The notes below the pieces were generated by a model that was not told where the DNA came from, made no database searches, and saw nothing but the letters and a program-made list of their open reading frames with translations. Of a stretch of DNA of 64,000 nucleotides, positions 43,906-54,600 are shown in pieces. Source of the DNA: Sphingobacterium thalpophilum (GTDB lineage: Bacteria; Bacteroidota; Bacteroidia; Sphingobacteriales; Sphingobacteriaceae). Each line of letters begins with the position of its first letter. Within the stretch, counting starts at the first letter, position 1. A program made the translations under genes and the position numbers. The stretch lies in contig CAMBMM010000003.1 in the NCBI GenBank assembly GCA_945868825.1, forward strand, positions 62,001 through 126,000. Direction: 5' to 3'.

Positions 43906-43913
43906 TATATTTG
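43906..43913 (+). promoter_or_regulatory. -7 box upstream of the first tatA
   Basis: TATATTTG, a perfect TAnnTTTG, lies 17 nt before the GTG at 43931. No -33 TTG at the right spacing. Confidence 0.4.
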
Positions 43914-43930
43914 GGTATAATATTTAGCAG

Positions 43931-44209
43931 GTGAGCCAAAACGTAATCCTTTTCTTAAACATTGGTACTCCAGAAATGTTGTTTATCGTGCTAGCAGCAC
44001 TCTTGTTGTTTGGTGGCGATAAATTGCCTGAAGTTGCTCGTGGTTTAGGCAAAGGTATTCGCCAGTTTCAAGACGCATCTGAAGAAGTAAAACGAGAAAT
44101 TCATAAAAATATAAACGAGGTGAAGGCCAATATAGAGGAATCTATAGAACAGGAAACCCCGGTTGACCAAACGCCTCCAATAGAAAAAGATTCATCATCC
44201 TTAAAATAG
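43931..44209 (+). CDS. tatA: Twin-arginine translocase subunit TatA (copy 1)
   Basis: 92 residues from a GTG. One membrane helix ([15 protein letters not shown]), the hinge and amphipathic helix [19 protein letters not shown], then an acidic tail ([25 protein letters not shown]). The FGGDKLPE motif is TatA/E rather than TatB. Tat pores made of TatA export folded proteins with a twin-arginine signal; TatC is at 62887. The first helix is preceded by [11 protein letters not shown]. It is adjacent to a second tatA, which is 31 residues shorter. Confidence 0.93.
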   Translation: MSQNVILFLNIGTPEMLFIVLAALLLFGGDKLPEVARGLGKGIRQFQDASEEVKREIHKNINEVKANIEESIEQETPVDQTPPIEKDSSSLK

Positions 44210-44214
44210 AAATT

Positions 44215-44400
44215 ATGTTAAATTTTATAGTATTAAGCCTATTCGGTACCCCAGAGCTTTTAGTCATTTTAGCTGTAGTATTGCTTATTTTTGGCGGTAG
44301 AAAAATTCCAGAATTAATGCGTGGCTTAGGCAAGGGCGTAAAAGAATTTAAAGACGCCAAAGACGGCAAAAACGACTCTAACGACGTCGAGAAAAAATAA
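44215..44400 (+). CDS. tatA: Twin-arginine translocase subunit TatA (copy 2)
   Basis: 61 residues. Membrane helix [15 protein letters not shown], then [19 protein letters not shown], a TatA hinge and amphipathic helix, and a short charged tail. It starts 5 nt after the first copy. The two share the LGKG(I/V) core but differ in length and tail, so they are old paralogues rather than a recent duplication. No TatB is seen in the window, consistent with a minimal TatAC system. Confidence 0.94.
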   Translation: MLNFIVLSLFGTPELLVILAVVLLIFGGRKIPELMRGLGKGVKEFKDAKDGKNDSNDVEKK

Positions 44401-44477
44401 GCCATCGGAATTTCCGTTTAAACCATTCATTTCTGTGTAGGGTTCGTTCTTTTGCACAGTCAATTTATTTGGCTAGC

Positions 44478-45632
44478 ATGAAAACTAAAGCATTGCTTTC
44501 CGTTTTGTTGTTATTGCAGATAGTTTTACAATCTGTATATGCCACCGCTGTGCCTAGCAAAACGAAGCTATTGCCCGATTCGCTCTCCGAATTCAGCGTA
44601 ACCAATCATCACTTGGTATTGCTTGGCGAAAAAAATGTAGGTAGAGATAGCGTAAAGCAAGTGTTTCCTAAAACCTTTAATTTGGCGGTTACGCAATACA
44701 TTGCGGCTTTAACAAAACGCAAAGAACAAGTAGGGAAAATGTTAGGTTTATCCAACTATTACTTCCCGGTTTACGAAAAAGTATTTAAAGAATTCGGCCT
44801 ACCCGAAGAATTGAAATTCTTGTCAGTAGTAGAATCGGCCCTAAACCCCAATGCAGTTTCTAGAGTGGGCGCAACCGGCCCTTGGCAATTTATGTTTGGT
44901 ACAGCCAAAGCCTATGGGCTTATCATAAACACAGATGTAGACGAACGGAAAGACCCCGTACAGGCTAGTAAAGCCGCTGCAGCCTATTTAAAAGATGCCT
45001 TTGCCCAATTCGATGATTGGTTATTGGCCATTGCTTCGTATAACTGTGGTAAAGGCGCTGTATCTAGAGCTATCGTAAAAGCTGGCGGCAAGGCCGATTT
45101 TTGGGCCATTAGCCCGTATCTGCCTGCTGAAACACGCAATTACGTACCCAAGTTTATTGCTACGGCCTATATCATGAGCAATTACCAAAATTATGGCATT
45201 AGTCCATTATCGCCAGGTTTCAATATCCTTACAGATGTGTTTGATGTGGTAAAACCGGTTTCATTGGCTGCCGTTGCACGAGCTACCGGAATTGATTTGC
45301 AAGAGCTTATTTTGTTAAATCCATCCTATAAAAAATTAATGGTAAAAGGATCGCCAACCGCTCCAAAATCGGTAGTTATTCCCATCCAAAACCAACCGGA
45401 CTATGCCGCCCTGTACCAAGTGCTTAACGGGATGTCTGTTAGCTTAGGCGTGGCAGCGCCCCAACCCAATACGAGTCCTAAGGTTATATATTACACCGTA
45501 AAACGTGGCGATAATTTAAGTGGTATCGCAAAAAAATATGTAGGCCTTAGCATCTCACAGTTAAAATCTTGGAATAAATTACACAGCTCTATCCTAAAAG
45601 TGGGTATGCGCTTAAAAATCTTTCAACGATAA
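44478..45632 (+). CDS. LysM-containing lytic transglycosylase (MltD-like)
   Basis: 384 residues from the ATG at 44478; a TTG at 44469 is also in frame but weaker. N-terminal signal ending near YATA. SLT domain about residues 95-235: FLSVVESALNP gives the catalytic Glu119, GATGPWQFMFGTAKAYG and ASYNCGKGAV are SLT-type blocks. A short first LysM-like region (around VAARATGIDLQELI, read as AVARATGIDLQELI) and a C-terminal LysM (YYTVKRGDNLSGIAKKYVG) bind peptidoglycan. It cleaves glycan strands to anhydro-muropeptides. Near EnvC-like and Tat genes. Confidence 0.9.
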   Translation: MKTKALLSVLLLLQIVLQSVYATAVPSKTKLLPDSLSEFSVTNHHLVLLGEKNVGRDSVKQVFPKTFNLAVTQYIAALTKRKEQVGKMLGLSNYYFPVYEKVFKEFGLPEELKFLSVVESALNPNAVSRVGATGPWQFMFGTAKAYGLIINTDVDERKDPVQASKAAAAYLKDAFAQFDDWLLAIASYNCGKGAVSRAIVKAGGKADFWAISPYLPAETRNYVPKFIATAYIMSNYQNYGISPLSPGFNILTDVFDVVKPVSLAAVARATGIDLQELILLNPSYKKLMVKGSPTAPKSVVIPIQNQPDYAALYQVLNGMSVSLGVAAPQPNTSPKVIYYTVKRGDNLSGIAKKYVGLSISQLKSWNKLHSSILKVGMRLKIFQR

Positions 45633-45645
45633 TATCCGTTGTTTT

Positions 45646-45678
45646 TTGGCGCCTGTATGGCTAAAAATCGTAATTTTG
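45646..45678 (+). promoter_or_regulatory. maeB: Promoter of maeB
   Basis: TTG (45646-45648), a 22-nt spacer, and a perfect TAATTTTG (45671-45678). The predicted start near 45685 gives a leader of about 17 nt before the ATG at 45702. Confidence 0.55.
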
Positions 45679-45701
45679 ACAACCAATCATAAGTTTCTCC
45701 T

Positions 45702-48023
45702 ATGAGTAAAATAAACCGAAAACAAGATGCACTAGACTACCACTCACAGGGTCGTCCAGGAAAAATTGAAGTGGTTGCTACCAAACCTACCAATTCGCAA
45801 AGAGATTTAGCCTTGGCCTATTCGCCAGGAGTAGCTGAGCCCTGCTTAAAAATTGCCGAAAATAAAGAGGACGTGTACAAATACACCGCCAAAGGAAACT
45901 TAGTGGCCGTTATTAGTAACGGAACTGCGGTATTAGGTTTAGGAAATATTGGTCCCGAAGCCGGTAAGCCGGTTATGGAGGGTAAAGGAATTTTGTTTAA
46001 AATTTTTGCTGATATTGATGTATTTGATTTAGAGTTGGATTGCACCAATGTGGACGATTTTGTAAAAATTGTAAAAGCCCTTGAGCCCACTTTTGGGGGG
46101 GTTAATTTAGAAGATATTAAGGCCCCTGAATGTTTCGAGATTGAGCGTAGGTTAAAAGAGGAATTGAACATTCCGGTTATGCACGACGATCAGCATGGTA
46201 CCGCTATTATTTCATCGGCAGCCTTATTAAACGCCTGCGAAATTCAGAGGAAAAAACTTGACAAGGTTAAAATTGTGGTTAACGGAGCCGGTGCCGCAGC
46301 TATCTCTTGCTCACGTTTATACATGGGCATGGGTGCCAAAAGAGAAAATATTGTGATGGTAGATAGAATGGGAGTTATTAACCAATCCCGAGAAAACTTA
46401 GATCCAACCAAAGCAGAGTTTGCCACCACCCGAAAACTAAATACTTTAGCCGAGGCTATTAAAGATGCGGATGTATTCATTGGGTTATCTTCATCTGATG
46501 TATTAACTGCCGACATGCTAAAAAGCATGGCCAAAAACCCAATCGTGTTTGCTATGGCCAACCCAGATCCGGAGATTGATTATAATTTAGCTATTAAAAC
46601 TCGTAAAGATGTGTTAATGGCTACCGGCCGTTCAGATTATCCAAACCAAGTAAACAATGTTTTGGGGTTTCCCTATATTTTCCGTGGAGCTTTAGATGTA
46701 CGAGCAACCACCATTAACGAGGCCATGAAAATTGCCGCTGTTAAAGCCATTGCCGATTTGGCCAAAAAACCAGTACCCGAAGCCGTAAACTTAGCATACA
46801 ATACCAAAAACCTAAAATTTGGTAAAGATTACATCATCCCCAAGCCATTAGATTTTAGATTAATTACGGCTGTATCTCCGGCTGTTGCTCAGGCCGCCAT
46901 GGATTCGGGAGTGGCAAAATATACCATTACCGATTGGGATGCGTACAGAGAAGACCTTAAACTCCGTTTGGGTATGGACGATGCCTTATTGCGTGCCATA
47001 TCTAATAAAGCTAAATTAGATCCTAAACGTGTAGTATTTGCCGAGGCAGATAATTACAAGATTTTAAAAGCCGCTCAAATTGTAAATGATGATGGTGTAG
47101 CTACACCCATATTATTAGGAGATAAGCAAAAAATACTAGAGCTGATTGAAGCTAACGAATTGGATATGGAGGGTGTTACCATCATCGATCCGGCAGAAGA
47201 AACAGCCAAAACAGAACTCTATGCAGATTATCTTTACCAAAAACGTCAACGTAAAGGTATAACCCTGTATGAGGCTAAAAAATTATTGCGTGACCGCAAC
47301 TACTTTGGCGCCTGTATGGTACAATTTGGTGAAGCAGATGCTTTAATCTCCGGTCTAACCAAAAATTATATTCAAACTATCCGCCCAGCATTGCAAGTTA
47401 TTGGTACCGAGCCGGGCGTAAATAAAGTTGCCGGTATGTATATGATGTTAACCGAAAAAGGCCCTGTATTTTTTGGAGATACTACTGTAAATGTTAATCC
47501 TACGTTGAATGAGTTAGTTGATTTGACTGTACTTATTGATCGTTCTGTAAAGAAATTTAATATACAACCTCGTATTGCCATGTTATCGTATTCTAATTTT
47601 GGCTCAAACGAAGGAGAGGTGCCCGATAAGACAAGAGAAGCAGTTCGTTTATTGCATCAAAACCACCCAGATATATTGGTAGATGGAGATATGCAAGCAA
47701 ATTTTGCCATGAACCCAGCCTTGTTGAAAGATAATTTTTCGTTTAGTACCTTAAATGGCCAAGCGGCTAATACACTAGTATTTCCTAACCTTGCCTCGGG
47801 TAATATCGCCTATAAATTAATTCAAGAATTAGCCGGTGCCGAAGCTATTGGCCCTATTTTATTGGGTATGAATAAGCCGGTACATATTCTGCAATTAGGC
47901 AGTTCGATTAGAGAAATTGTGAATATGGTAACCATAGCCGTAGTAGACGCCCAGTCAAAAGCTGAAACAGGTATTCTAGCTAAATCAAAGAGTTTATTTA
48001 ATCGAATTAGAAAAAGCAATTAA
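45702..48023 (+). CDS. maeB: NADP-dependent malic enzyme with phosphotransacetylase-like domain
   Basis: 773 residues, the length of MaeB. N-terminal malic domain: [15 protein letters not shown], then the metal-binding region and catalytic Lys in [37 protein letters not shown] is diagnostic. Rossmann region [16 protein letters not shown]-terminal third (from about residue 430) is a PTA-like domain ([32 protein letters not shown]) that is thought to bind acetyl-CoA for regulation. It decarboxylates malate to pyruvate. ruvA begins 5 nt after its stop. Confidence 0.95.
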   Translation: MSKINRKQDALDYHSQGRPGKIEVVATKPTNSQRDLALAYSPGVAEPCLKIAENKEDVYKYTAKGNLVAVISNGTAVLGLGNIGPEAGKPVMEGKGILFKIFADIDVFDLELDCTNVDDFVKIVKALEPTFGGVNLEDIKAPECFEIERRLKEELNIPVMHDDQHGTAIISSAALLNACEIQRKKLDKVKIVVNGAGAAAISCSRLYMGMGAKRENIVMVDRMGVINQSRENLDPTKAEFATTRKLNTLAEAIKDADVFIGLSSSDVLTADMLKSMAKNPIVFAMANPDPEIDYNLAIKTRKDVLMATGRSDYPNQVNNVLGFPYIFRGALDVRATTINEAMKIAAVKAIADLAKKPVPEAVNLAYNTKNLKFGKDYIIPKPLDFRLITAVSPAVAQAAMDSGVAKYTITDWDAYREDLKLRLGMDDALLRAISNKAKLDPKRVVFAEADNYKILKAAQIVNDDGVATPILLGDKQKILELIEANELDMEGVTIIDPAEETAKTELYADYLYQKRQRKGITLYEAKKLLRDRNYFGACMVQFGEADALISGLTKNYIQTIRPALQVIGTEPGVNKVAGMYMMLTEKGPVFFGDTTVNVNPTLNELVDLTVLIDRSVKKFNIQPRIAMLSYSNFGSNEGEVPDKTREAVRLLHQNHPDILVDGDMQANFAMNPALLKDNFSFSTLNGQAANTLVFPNLASGNIAYKLIQELAGAEAIGPILLGMNKPVHILQLGSSIREIVNMVTIAVVDAQSKAETGILAKSKSLFNRIRKSN

Positions 48024-48028
48024 GGAAT

Positions 48029-48613
48029 ATGTACGCCTACATAGATGGAAAATTAAGTGTAAAGTGCCCTACCCATGTAGTTATAGAGGCTGGCGGTGTA
48101 GGGTATCATATCAATATTTCGCTGCACACCTATTCTTTATTGCCCAAGCAAGAGCGTTGTAAATTATACACCTGGTTGCATGTAAAAGAAGATGCACATA
48201 CACTTTATGGTTTTATTGAAGAAGGTGAACGAAAGTTATTTTTGCATCTAATTTCGGTATCTGGTATTGGTCCCAATACTGGCCGTATGATGCTTTCATC
48301 TATTACACCACAAGAAATTCAGCAGGCTATTGTAAAAGGCGATGTGCCTTTAATTCAACGTATTAAGGGTATTGGCCCAAAATCTGCACAACGTTTAATT
48401 CTCGAATTGCAAGATAAATTAAAAAAAGAGGGTCCCGATTCGCTCATTTCTATACCGCAAAACTATACTATCAGAGATGAAGCACTTTCTGCTTTGGTGA
48501 TGTTAGGCTTCCCTAAAAATAACGCAGAAAAGGCCCTAGACCAAGCAATAAGTGGGTCAAACGAAAGTTTATCTGTAGAGCAATTGATAAAAATTGCGCT
48601 AAAAAGCTTATAA
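48029..48613 (+). CDS. ruvA: Holliday junction branch migration protein RuvA
   Basis: 194 residues. OB-fold domain I (YAYIDGKLSVKCPTHVVIEA, GGVGYHINI), helix-hairpin-helix region (LISVSGIGPNTGRMMLSS, RIKGIGPKSAQRLILEL with the hairpin GIGPKSA), and the C-terminal domain III for RuvB contact (ALSALVMLGF and the helices after). It sits between maeB and sprA, an order found in many Bacteroidota. ruvB and ruvC are not in the window. Start 5 nt after maeB suggests co-transcription. Confidence 0.97.
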   Translation: MYAYIDGKLSVKCPTHVVIEAGGVGYHINISLHTYSLLPKQERCKLYTWLHVKEDAHTLYGFIEEGERKLFLHLISVSGIGPNTGRMMLSSITPQEIQQAIVKGDVPLIQRIKGIGPKSAQRLILELQDKLKKEGPDSLISIPQNYTIRDEALSALVMLGFPKNNAEKALDQAISGSNESLSVEQLIKIALKSL

Positions 48614-48639
48614 TTACCTAACCTTTTATTAAAAAAGCC

Positions 48640-51600
48640 TTGAGGAAAACTGCCTACGTTTTCTTATTTTTTTTAAGTGTAGTTCTATTTGGAATTTCGC
48701 AACAAGGGGTTGCGCAAGTAAAGACGCCAAACAGTGCCGATAGTTTAACATTACGTTACCCCATTAAGGATTCTAAATCCTTAATCTTTGGAAGATCTTT
48801 TGGACTAACACTGCCCAATCCATCTAATATTAAACGCTCGGTAGTATTCAACCCTTTTACTAAACAATACACCATTCAGGATAACATAGGTGGCCAATTT
48901 TTTAGAAATCCATATTACTTAACTATCCTTGAATACCAACGCTTCGAAAATAAACAACTACTAAAAAACACCTGGCGTGATTTGGCCGACCAATCGGTTT
49001 CAGCGGCCCGTCAACCGGGCTTTATTCCGCCGGTAAAAATTAATAGCCGATCTTTTGAACGCCTTTTTGGTGGCTCGACCATTGAAATTATACCCCAAGG
49101 CTCGGCGGAGCTAACTTTTGCAGGCCGGATTAATAAAAACGAAAATCCCTTATTTAACGAACGGCAACGTACGCAAGGTAATTTTGATTTTAACCAACGT
49201 ATTCAAATGAATTTAGTGGGTCAAGTTGGCGAAAAATTAAAAATAAGCACCAATTACAATACCGAAGCCCAATTCGATTTTGAGAATCAGGTTAAACTAG
49301 ATTATACAGGTAAGGAAGACGAAATTGTACGTAAGGTGGAAGCCGGAAATGTGAGTTTACCGCTTAGCTCATCGTTAATAACCGGCAGTCAAGCCCTTTT
49401 TGGCTTAAAAACACAATTGCAATTTGGCAAATTGGGGGTAACTAGTATTTTCTCCCAACAAAAATCGCAATCGAAGGAAATTACCATTACCAATGGAGCG
49501 CAGCAAAACGAATTTAGGTTGCTTGTCGATAGCTACGAAGCCAACAAGCATTATTTTTTAAGCCAGTTTTTTCGCAACCAATATAATTTGGCCTTAAAAA
49601 AACTGCCCATTATCAGCAGCAACATCAACATTACTAAAATTGAGGTTTGGGTAACCAATAGAGTGGGTACCACTACCGATTCTAGAGATGTGTTGGCTTT
49701 CATGGATTTAGGAGAAAATAGTCCATATAACCAGGCACAAATTCAAGGGGGTGCAGCATATTCTTCTTACCCGGCGGGTTTTAGTGGCCCCGGTTTTGCG
49801 CAACAATCTAACAATTTATTGCAGACCCTGCCGCTTGGAGCCCGCTTAACCAATTCGAATGCAATTAACGTATATTTTCAGGCAAATGGTGCTACCGATA
49901 ATTTTGCTAAACTTACCTATGCCCGCAAGCTAACAGATAAGGAATATGCCATCAGTCCGCAACTGGGCTATATTTCTTTAAATACGCCGCTTAATGCCGA
50001 TGAAGTATTGGCGGTGGCATACCGCTATACAGTGAATGGTACAGAGTATCAGGTGGGAGAATTTTCGAATGATTTGCCTGTAAATAATGAGCTTCCAGAG
50101 GTTTTGTATGTAAAATTACTTAAAAACGAAATCCTTAAAACCAATTTACCAACCTGGGATTTGATGATGAAAAATATCTATTCCTTGGGAGCATATCAAG
50201 TATCATCTTCCGATTTTCGCTTAAACATATTCCGTTTAGATGAGCAATCGGGAGTAGAAAAACCTCAAATGACCGAGGGGCAAAATACCAATGGCAAGTT
50301 GTGGCTACAGCTTACTAATTTGGATAATATCAACCAGCAAAACGATCGAAAGCCCGATGGCTTTTTCGATTTTATTCAAGGCATTACTATTGATGCATTA
50401 AATGGCCGCATTACTTTTCCTACGGTAGAGCCCTTTGGTGCCGATTTAGCAGCTCAATTTACCCCTGCCGAAGCTGTGTTAGCTGCAAAATATGTGTACC
50501 AACCTTTATATGATTTAACCAAGGCTGATGCCCAACAACTCTTTCCGAAATTGAATAGATACATTCTAAAAGGGACCTACCAATCGCAAGTAAGTTCGGA
50601 GTTTCAACTCAATGCCATAAACATTCCCGAAGGTTCCGTACAGGTAATTGCCGGTACCATACCTTTGCAAGAAGGCGTAGATTTTACTATTGATTACAAT
50701 ATTGGCCGAGTGCGAATTTTAAATCAAGCGCTTTTAAATTCTGGGCAACCTATTCGCATAAAATTAGAAAATAGTGAACTTTTTGGTATGCAACAACGTT
50801 CGTTATTTGGTACTCGGTTTGACTATAGGGCCAATAAAAAACTGAACCTCGGTGCTACCTTACTAAATTTAACCGAGCGACCGCTAACACCAAAAGTAAA
50901 CATTGGCGACGAGCCTATATCCAATACCATTTGGGGTTTAGATATGAATTACCAATCGGATTCTCGGTGGCTTACCCGCATGGTAGATAAAATCCCATTC
51001 ATTTCTACCAAAGAAAAATCAAGTATTACTTTTTCTGGCGAATTCGCCAAGTTTATTCCCGGCCACCCCAGTGCACTTAACTTTGCCGGAACTAAAAATG
51101 GTTCTAGTTATTTAGACGATTTTGAAGCCACCCGTTCGTTAATTGATTTAAAGAGTGCTATTACTTGGCAAATATCGGGCACACCACAACTTTTCCCCGA
51201 ATCGCAGCAGTTTAACAATTTAACATATGGCTTTAACAGAGCCCGAATAGCCTTCTACAACATCGACCCAATTTTTTATAATCGGAGTGGTAGTGGCACC
51301 CCAGCTGATGTAAAGTTGAATGCCAATGAATTATCCAATCATTATAGTAGAGAAGTATTAGAAAAAGAAGTATTTCCCTTTAAAGACTCTCCCACCGGGC
51401 AGCCCTTGTTTTTACCTACACTCAATATGGCTTTCTATCCAAACGAACGTGGCCCCTATAATTACACCAACGCCGGATTAAATGCGGATGGAAAACTACT
51501 TAACCCCAAAACCAGATGGGGTGGTATGTTCCGTAAATTAGAGAGCAACGATTTTGAAGCCCTTAATATTGAATTTGTAGAATTATGGATGTTAGATCCA

Positions 51601-54600
51601 TTTCTGTATAAACCCAATGCCGAAGGTGGCGATTTGTATTTCGATTTAGGTAATATATCCGAAGACATATTAAAAGATGATCGCAAATCATTAGAAAATG
51701 GCTTGCCCACCGATGGAGACCCAGCCAAAACCGATGTAACCGCTTGGGGTAGGGTGCCTAAACTACAGCCCGTTATTCCGGCGTTCGACAATAATCCTGC
51801 AGCCAGAAAATTGCAGGATGTGGGCTTAGATGGATTATCGGATATTCAAGAGCAACAATTTTTTACCAGTTTTGTAAATCAAGTAAGCCCGCAATTAAAT
51901 GCAATAGCAGCCGCAGCCCTAGCTGCCGACCCATCGTCAGATAATTACCAATATTTTAGAGGAAATGTATTTTCTGGGTCTGCTAGTTCTATTTTAAAAC
52001 GCTACGAAAAATATAACGGTACCGAGGGTAATTCTAAAACCCAAGAACAATCCTTGGCCGAAACAGGTATTGAAAACTCGGCTTCTACACCGCTACCCGA
52101 TGGGGAAGATGTAAATCGGGATAATAACAGTTCTAAAGCCGATGAGTATTTTGAGTACAAAGTGTCCATTCGGCCTCAGGATTTACAGCAGGTAGGCACT
52201 AATTTTATTTCAGATATCGTATCAACGAGTGTAAAGTTGGCCAATGGCAAGCAAGAAACCGTACGTTGGATTCAATTCAAAATTCCCTTGGCACAATTTC
52301 TTACTAAGGTGGGCAATATTCAAGATTTCAAATCTATACGTTTTGTGCGTTCCTATATGACCAATTTTGCTGATACCACCATTTTGCGTTTAGCCAAACT
52401 GCAATTGGTACGTGGCGAATGGCGCCGCTACAATGCCGAAAATAATCTGGCTAAAGTAATTGCCGATCCGGCACTTATAAACCCGGGTTTAGACAATTCG
52501 AGTTTAGAAGTAAGTGCGGTAAATATCGAAGAAAATGGCAAGCGAACTCCTATCCCGTATGTTACTCCCCCTGGTATTTTACGTGAATTAGATTACAGCG
52601 GATATAATGCCAATACCCGCCAAAATGAGCAATCGCTTTCTGTTAGAGTAAAAAGTTTAAAAGATGGCTATGGCAGAGCAGCTTTCCGAACATCATTTAA
52701 CGATTTTAGATCGTACCGGCGAATGGAAATGTTCATCCACGCCGAAAGTGCCAATCCGGTAAATCCGATTAACGATAAAGATGTGAGCGCTTTTATTCGC
52801 ATAGGTAGCGACAATCAAGATAACTATTACGAATACAGTATCCCATTAAAAATTACGGCACCCAATACCAGCGATGCCAATGCTATTTGGCCAGCCGAAA
52901 ACAAATTGGATGTACCGCTGAGCTTGTTTCAAATTGCCAAAACGGCCCGTAATAATGCGCAATTAGGTGGGCAGCCCTGGCCACCCAATGTACCTTTCCA
53001 ATATAGCGACGGACAAAATACCGTTACTGTAATGGGGCAACCTGATATGAGCAAAGTACGTGTATATATGTTGGGTGTCCGCAATCCTTTAAAAACTGTT
53101 ATAAATGCTGCCGACGATGGTTTAGATAAAGACGCAGAAGTGTGGTTTAACGAATTGCGTTTAAGTGATTTTGACGAACGTGGCGGCTGGGCGGCTACCG
53201 CTAGATTAAACGCCAAGCTAGCCGATTTTGCCGATGTATCCGTATCGGGCAGTAGAAGTACCAACGGCTTTGGTTCTTTGGATAGGAAGGTGAGCGAACG
53301 CAACCGTAAGGATCAATCTATTTTTGATGTATCCTCAAGCATAGAAGCCGGAAAACTATTCCCACAACGGTCGGGTATCAAAATTCCGATGTTTGTGAAT
53401 TTCTCACAACAGGTGAGTACGCCCATGTTCGATCCTCGTGCACCCGATATTGAGCTTAAAAATGCTTTAAATAATTCGCCTAAATCGGTACAAAGAGATA
53501 TTTTAAATGTGGTGCAAGATTATACCACCCGTAAGAGTATCAACTTTACCAATGTGCACAAGGTGAAAACTAATTCGGAGAGTAAGCCGCAATTGTGGGA
53601 TATAGAGAATTGGAGCGCCAGCTATGCCTTTACCGAATACAATCACCGCGATTTTATTAACCAGCAAAGCATTCAAAAAACCTACAAAGCAGGCTTGGCC
53701 TATAATTATTCACGGCAGGCCAAATCTATAAGTCCATTTGCTAAAATTATAAAGAAAAACAGTTTAGCGCTTTTGAGAGATATCAACTTCAGTATCTTCC
53801 CGTCGGTATTAAATTTCCGTATAGATGTAGATCGGATGTACTCGGAAAATACGCTTAGAAATAACGACCCAAATAATTTTATTCCGGTAGGTACCACCTA
53901 TAACAAGAATTTTCAGATGACCCGTTTATATGGCATCAGTTGGAATTTAACCCGTTCTCTCCAGCTCGATTTTAATGCCACCAATTATTCGATTATTGAT
54001 GAACCCGATGGGCGTATTAATGGCTTGAAACGAGATACACTTTGGCAAAACCTAATGCGCTTAGGCCGCACTACCGATTATGGCCATACCGCAAACCTCA
54101 CCTACAATGTGCCCATAAGTAAAATCCCGGGCTTTGATTGGATAACCCTTACTACTCGGTATGGAACTACGTTTAACTGGAAAACAGAACCCTTATCGAG
54201 CATAAACGATCCTAGTATTAATCTGGGGAATAGTATTCAGAATACCCGAATACTTCAGTTAAATCCATCCTTTAACTTCAGTTCGTTGTATAATAAAATA
54301 GGGTTTTTAAAACGGGTAAATACCGATGAAACGGCTAACAAATTTGTGAAAGCCTTGGTAAACACGCTTACTAGCCTAAAAAATATCAGCGGGGCTTATA
54401 CCCGAACGCAAGGCACCTTTTTGCCTGGTTATTTACCTAAAACCACCGCCTTTGGCCAAGATTTTTCGAGCGATGCGCCTGGTTGGGATTTTTTATTTGG
54501 TAGCCAGCGTGATATTAGACCAAGAGCCACTACCGAGGGCTGGATAACTAAGGATCCGCTTTTAAACCAACTTTACGTAACCGGCTTAAAAGAAGATCTC

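Noticed and set aside
43931-44400. The first tatA as tatB
   Set aside because: The FGGDKLPE hinge and the short amphipathic helix match TatA/E; TatB features are lacking.
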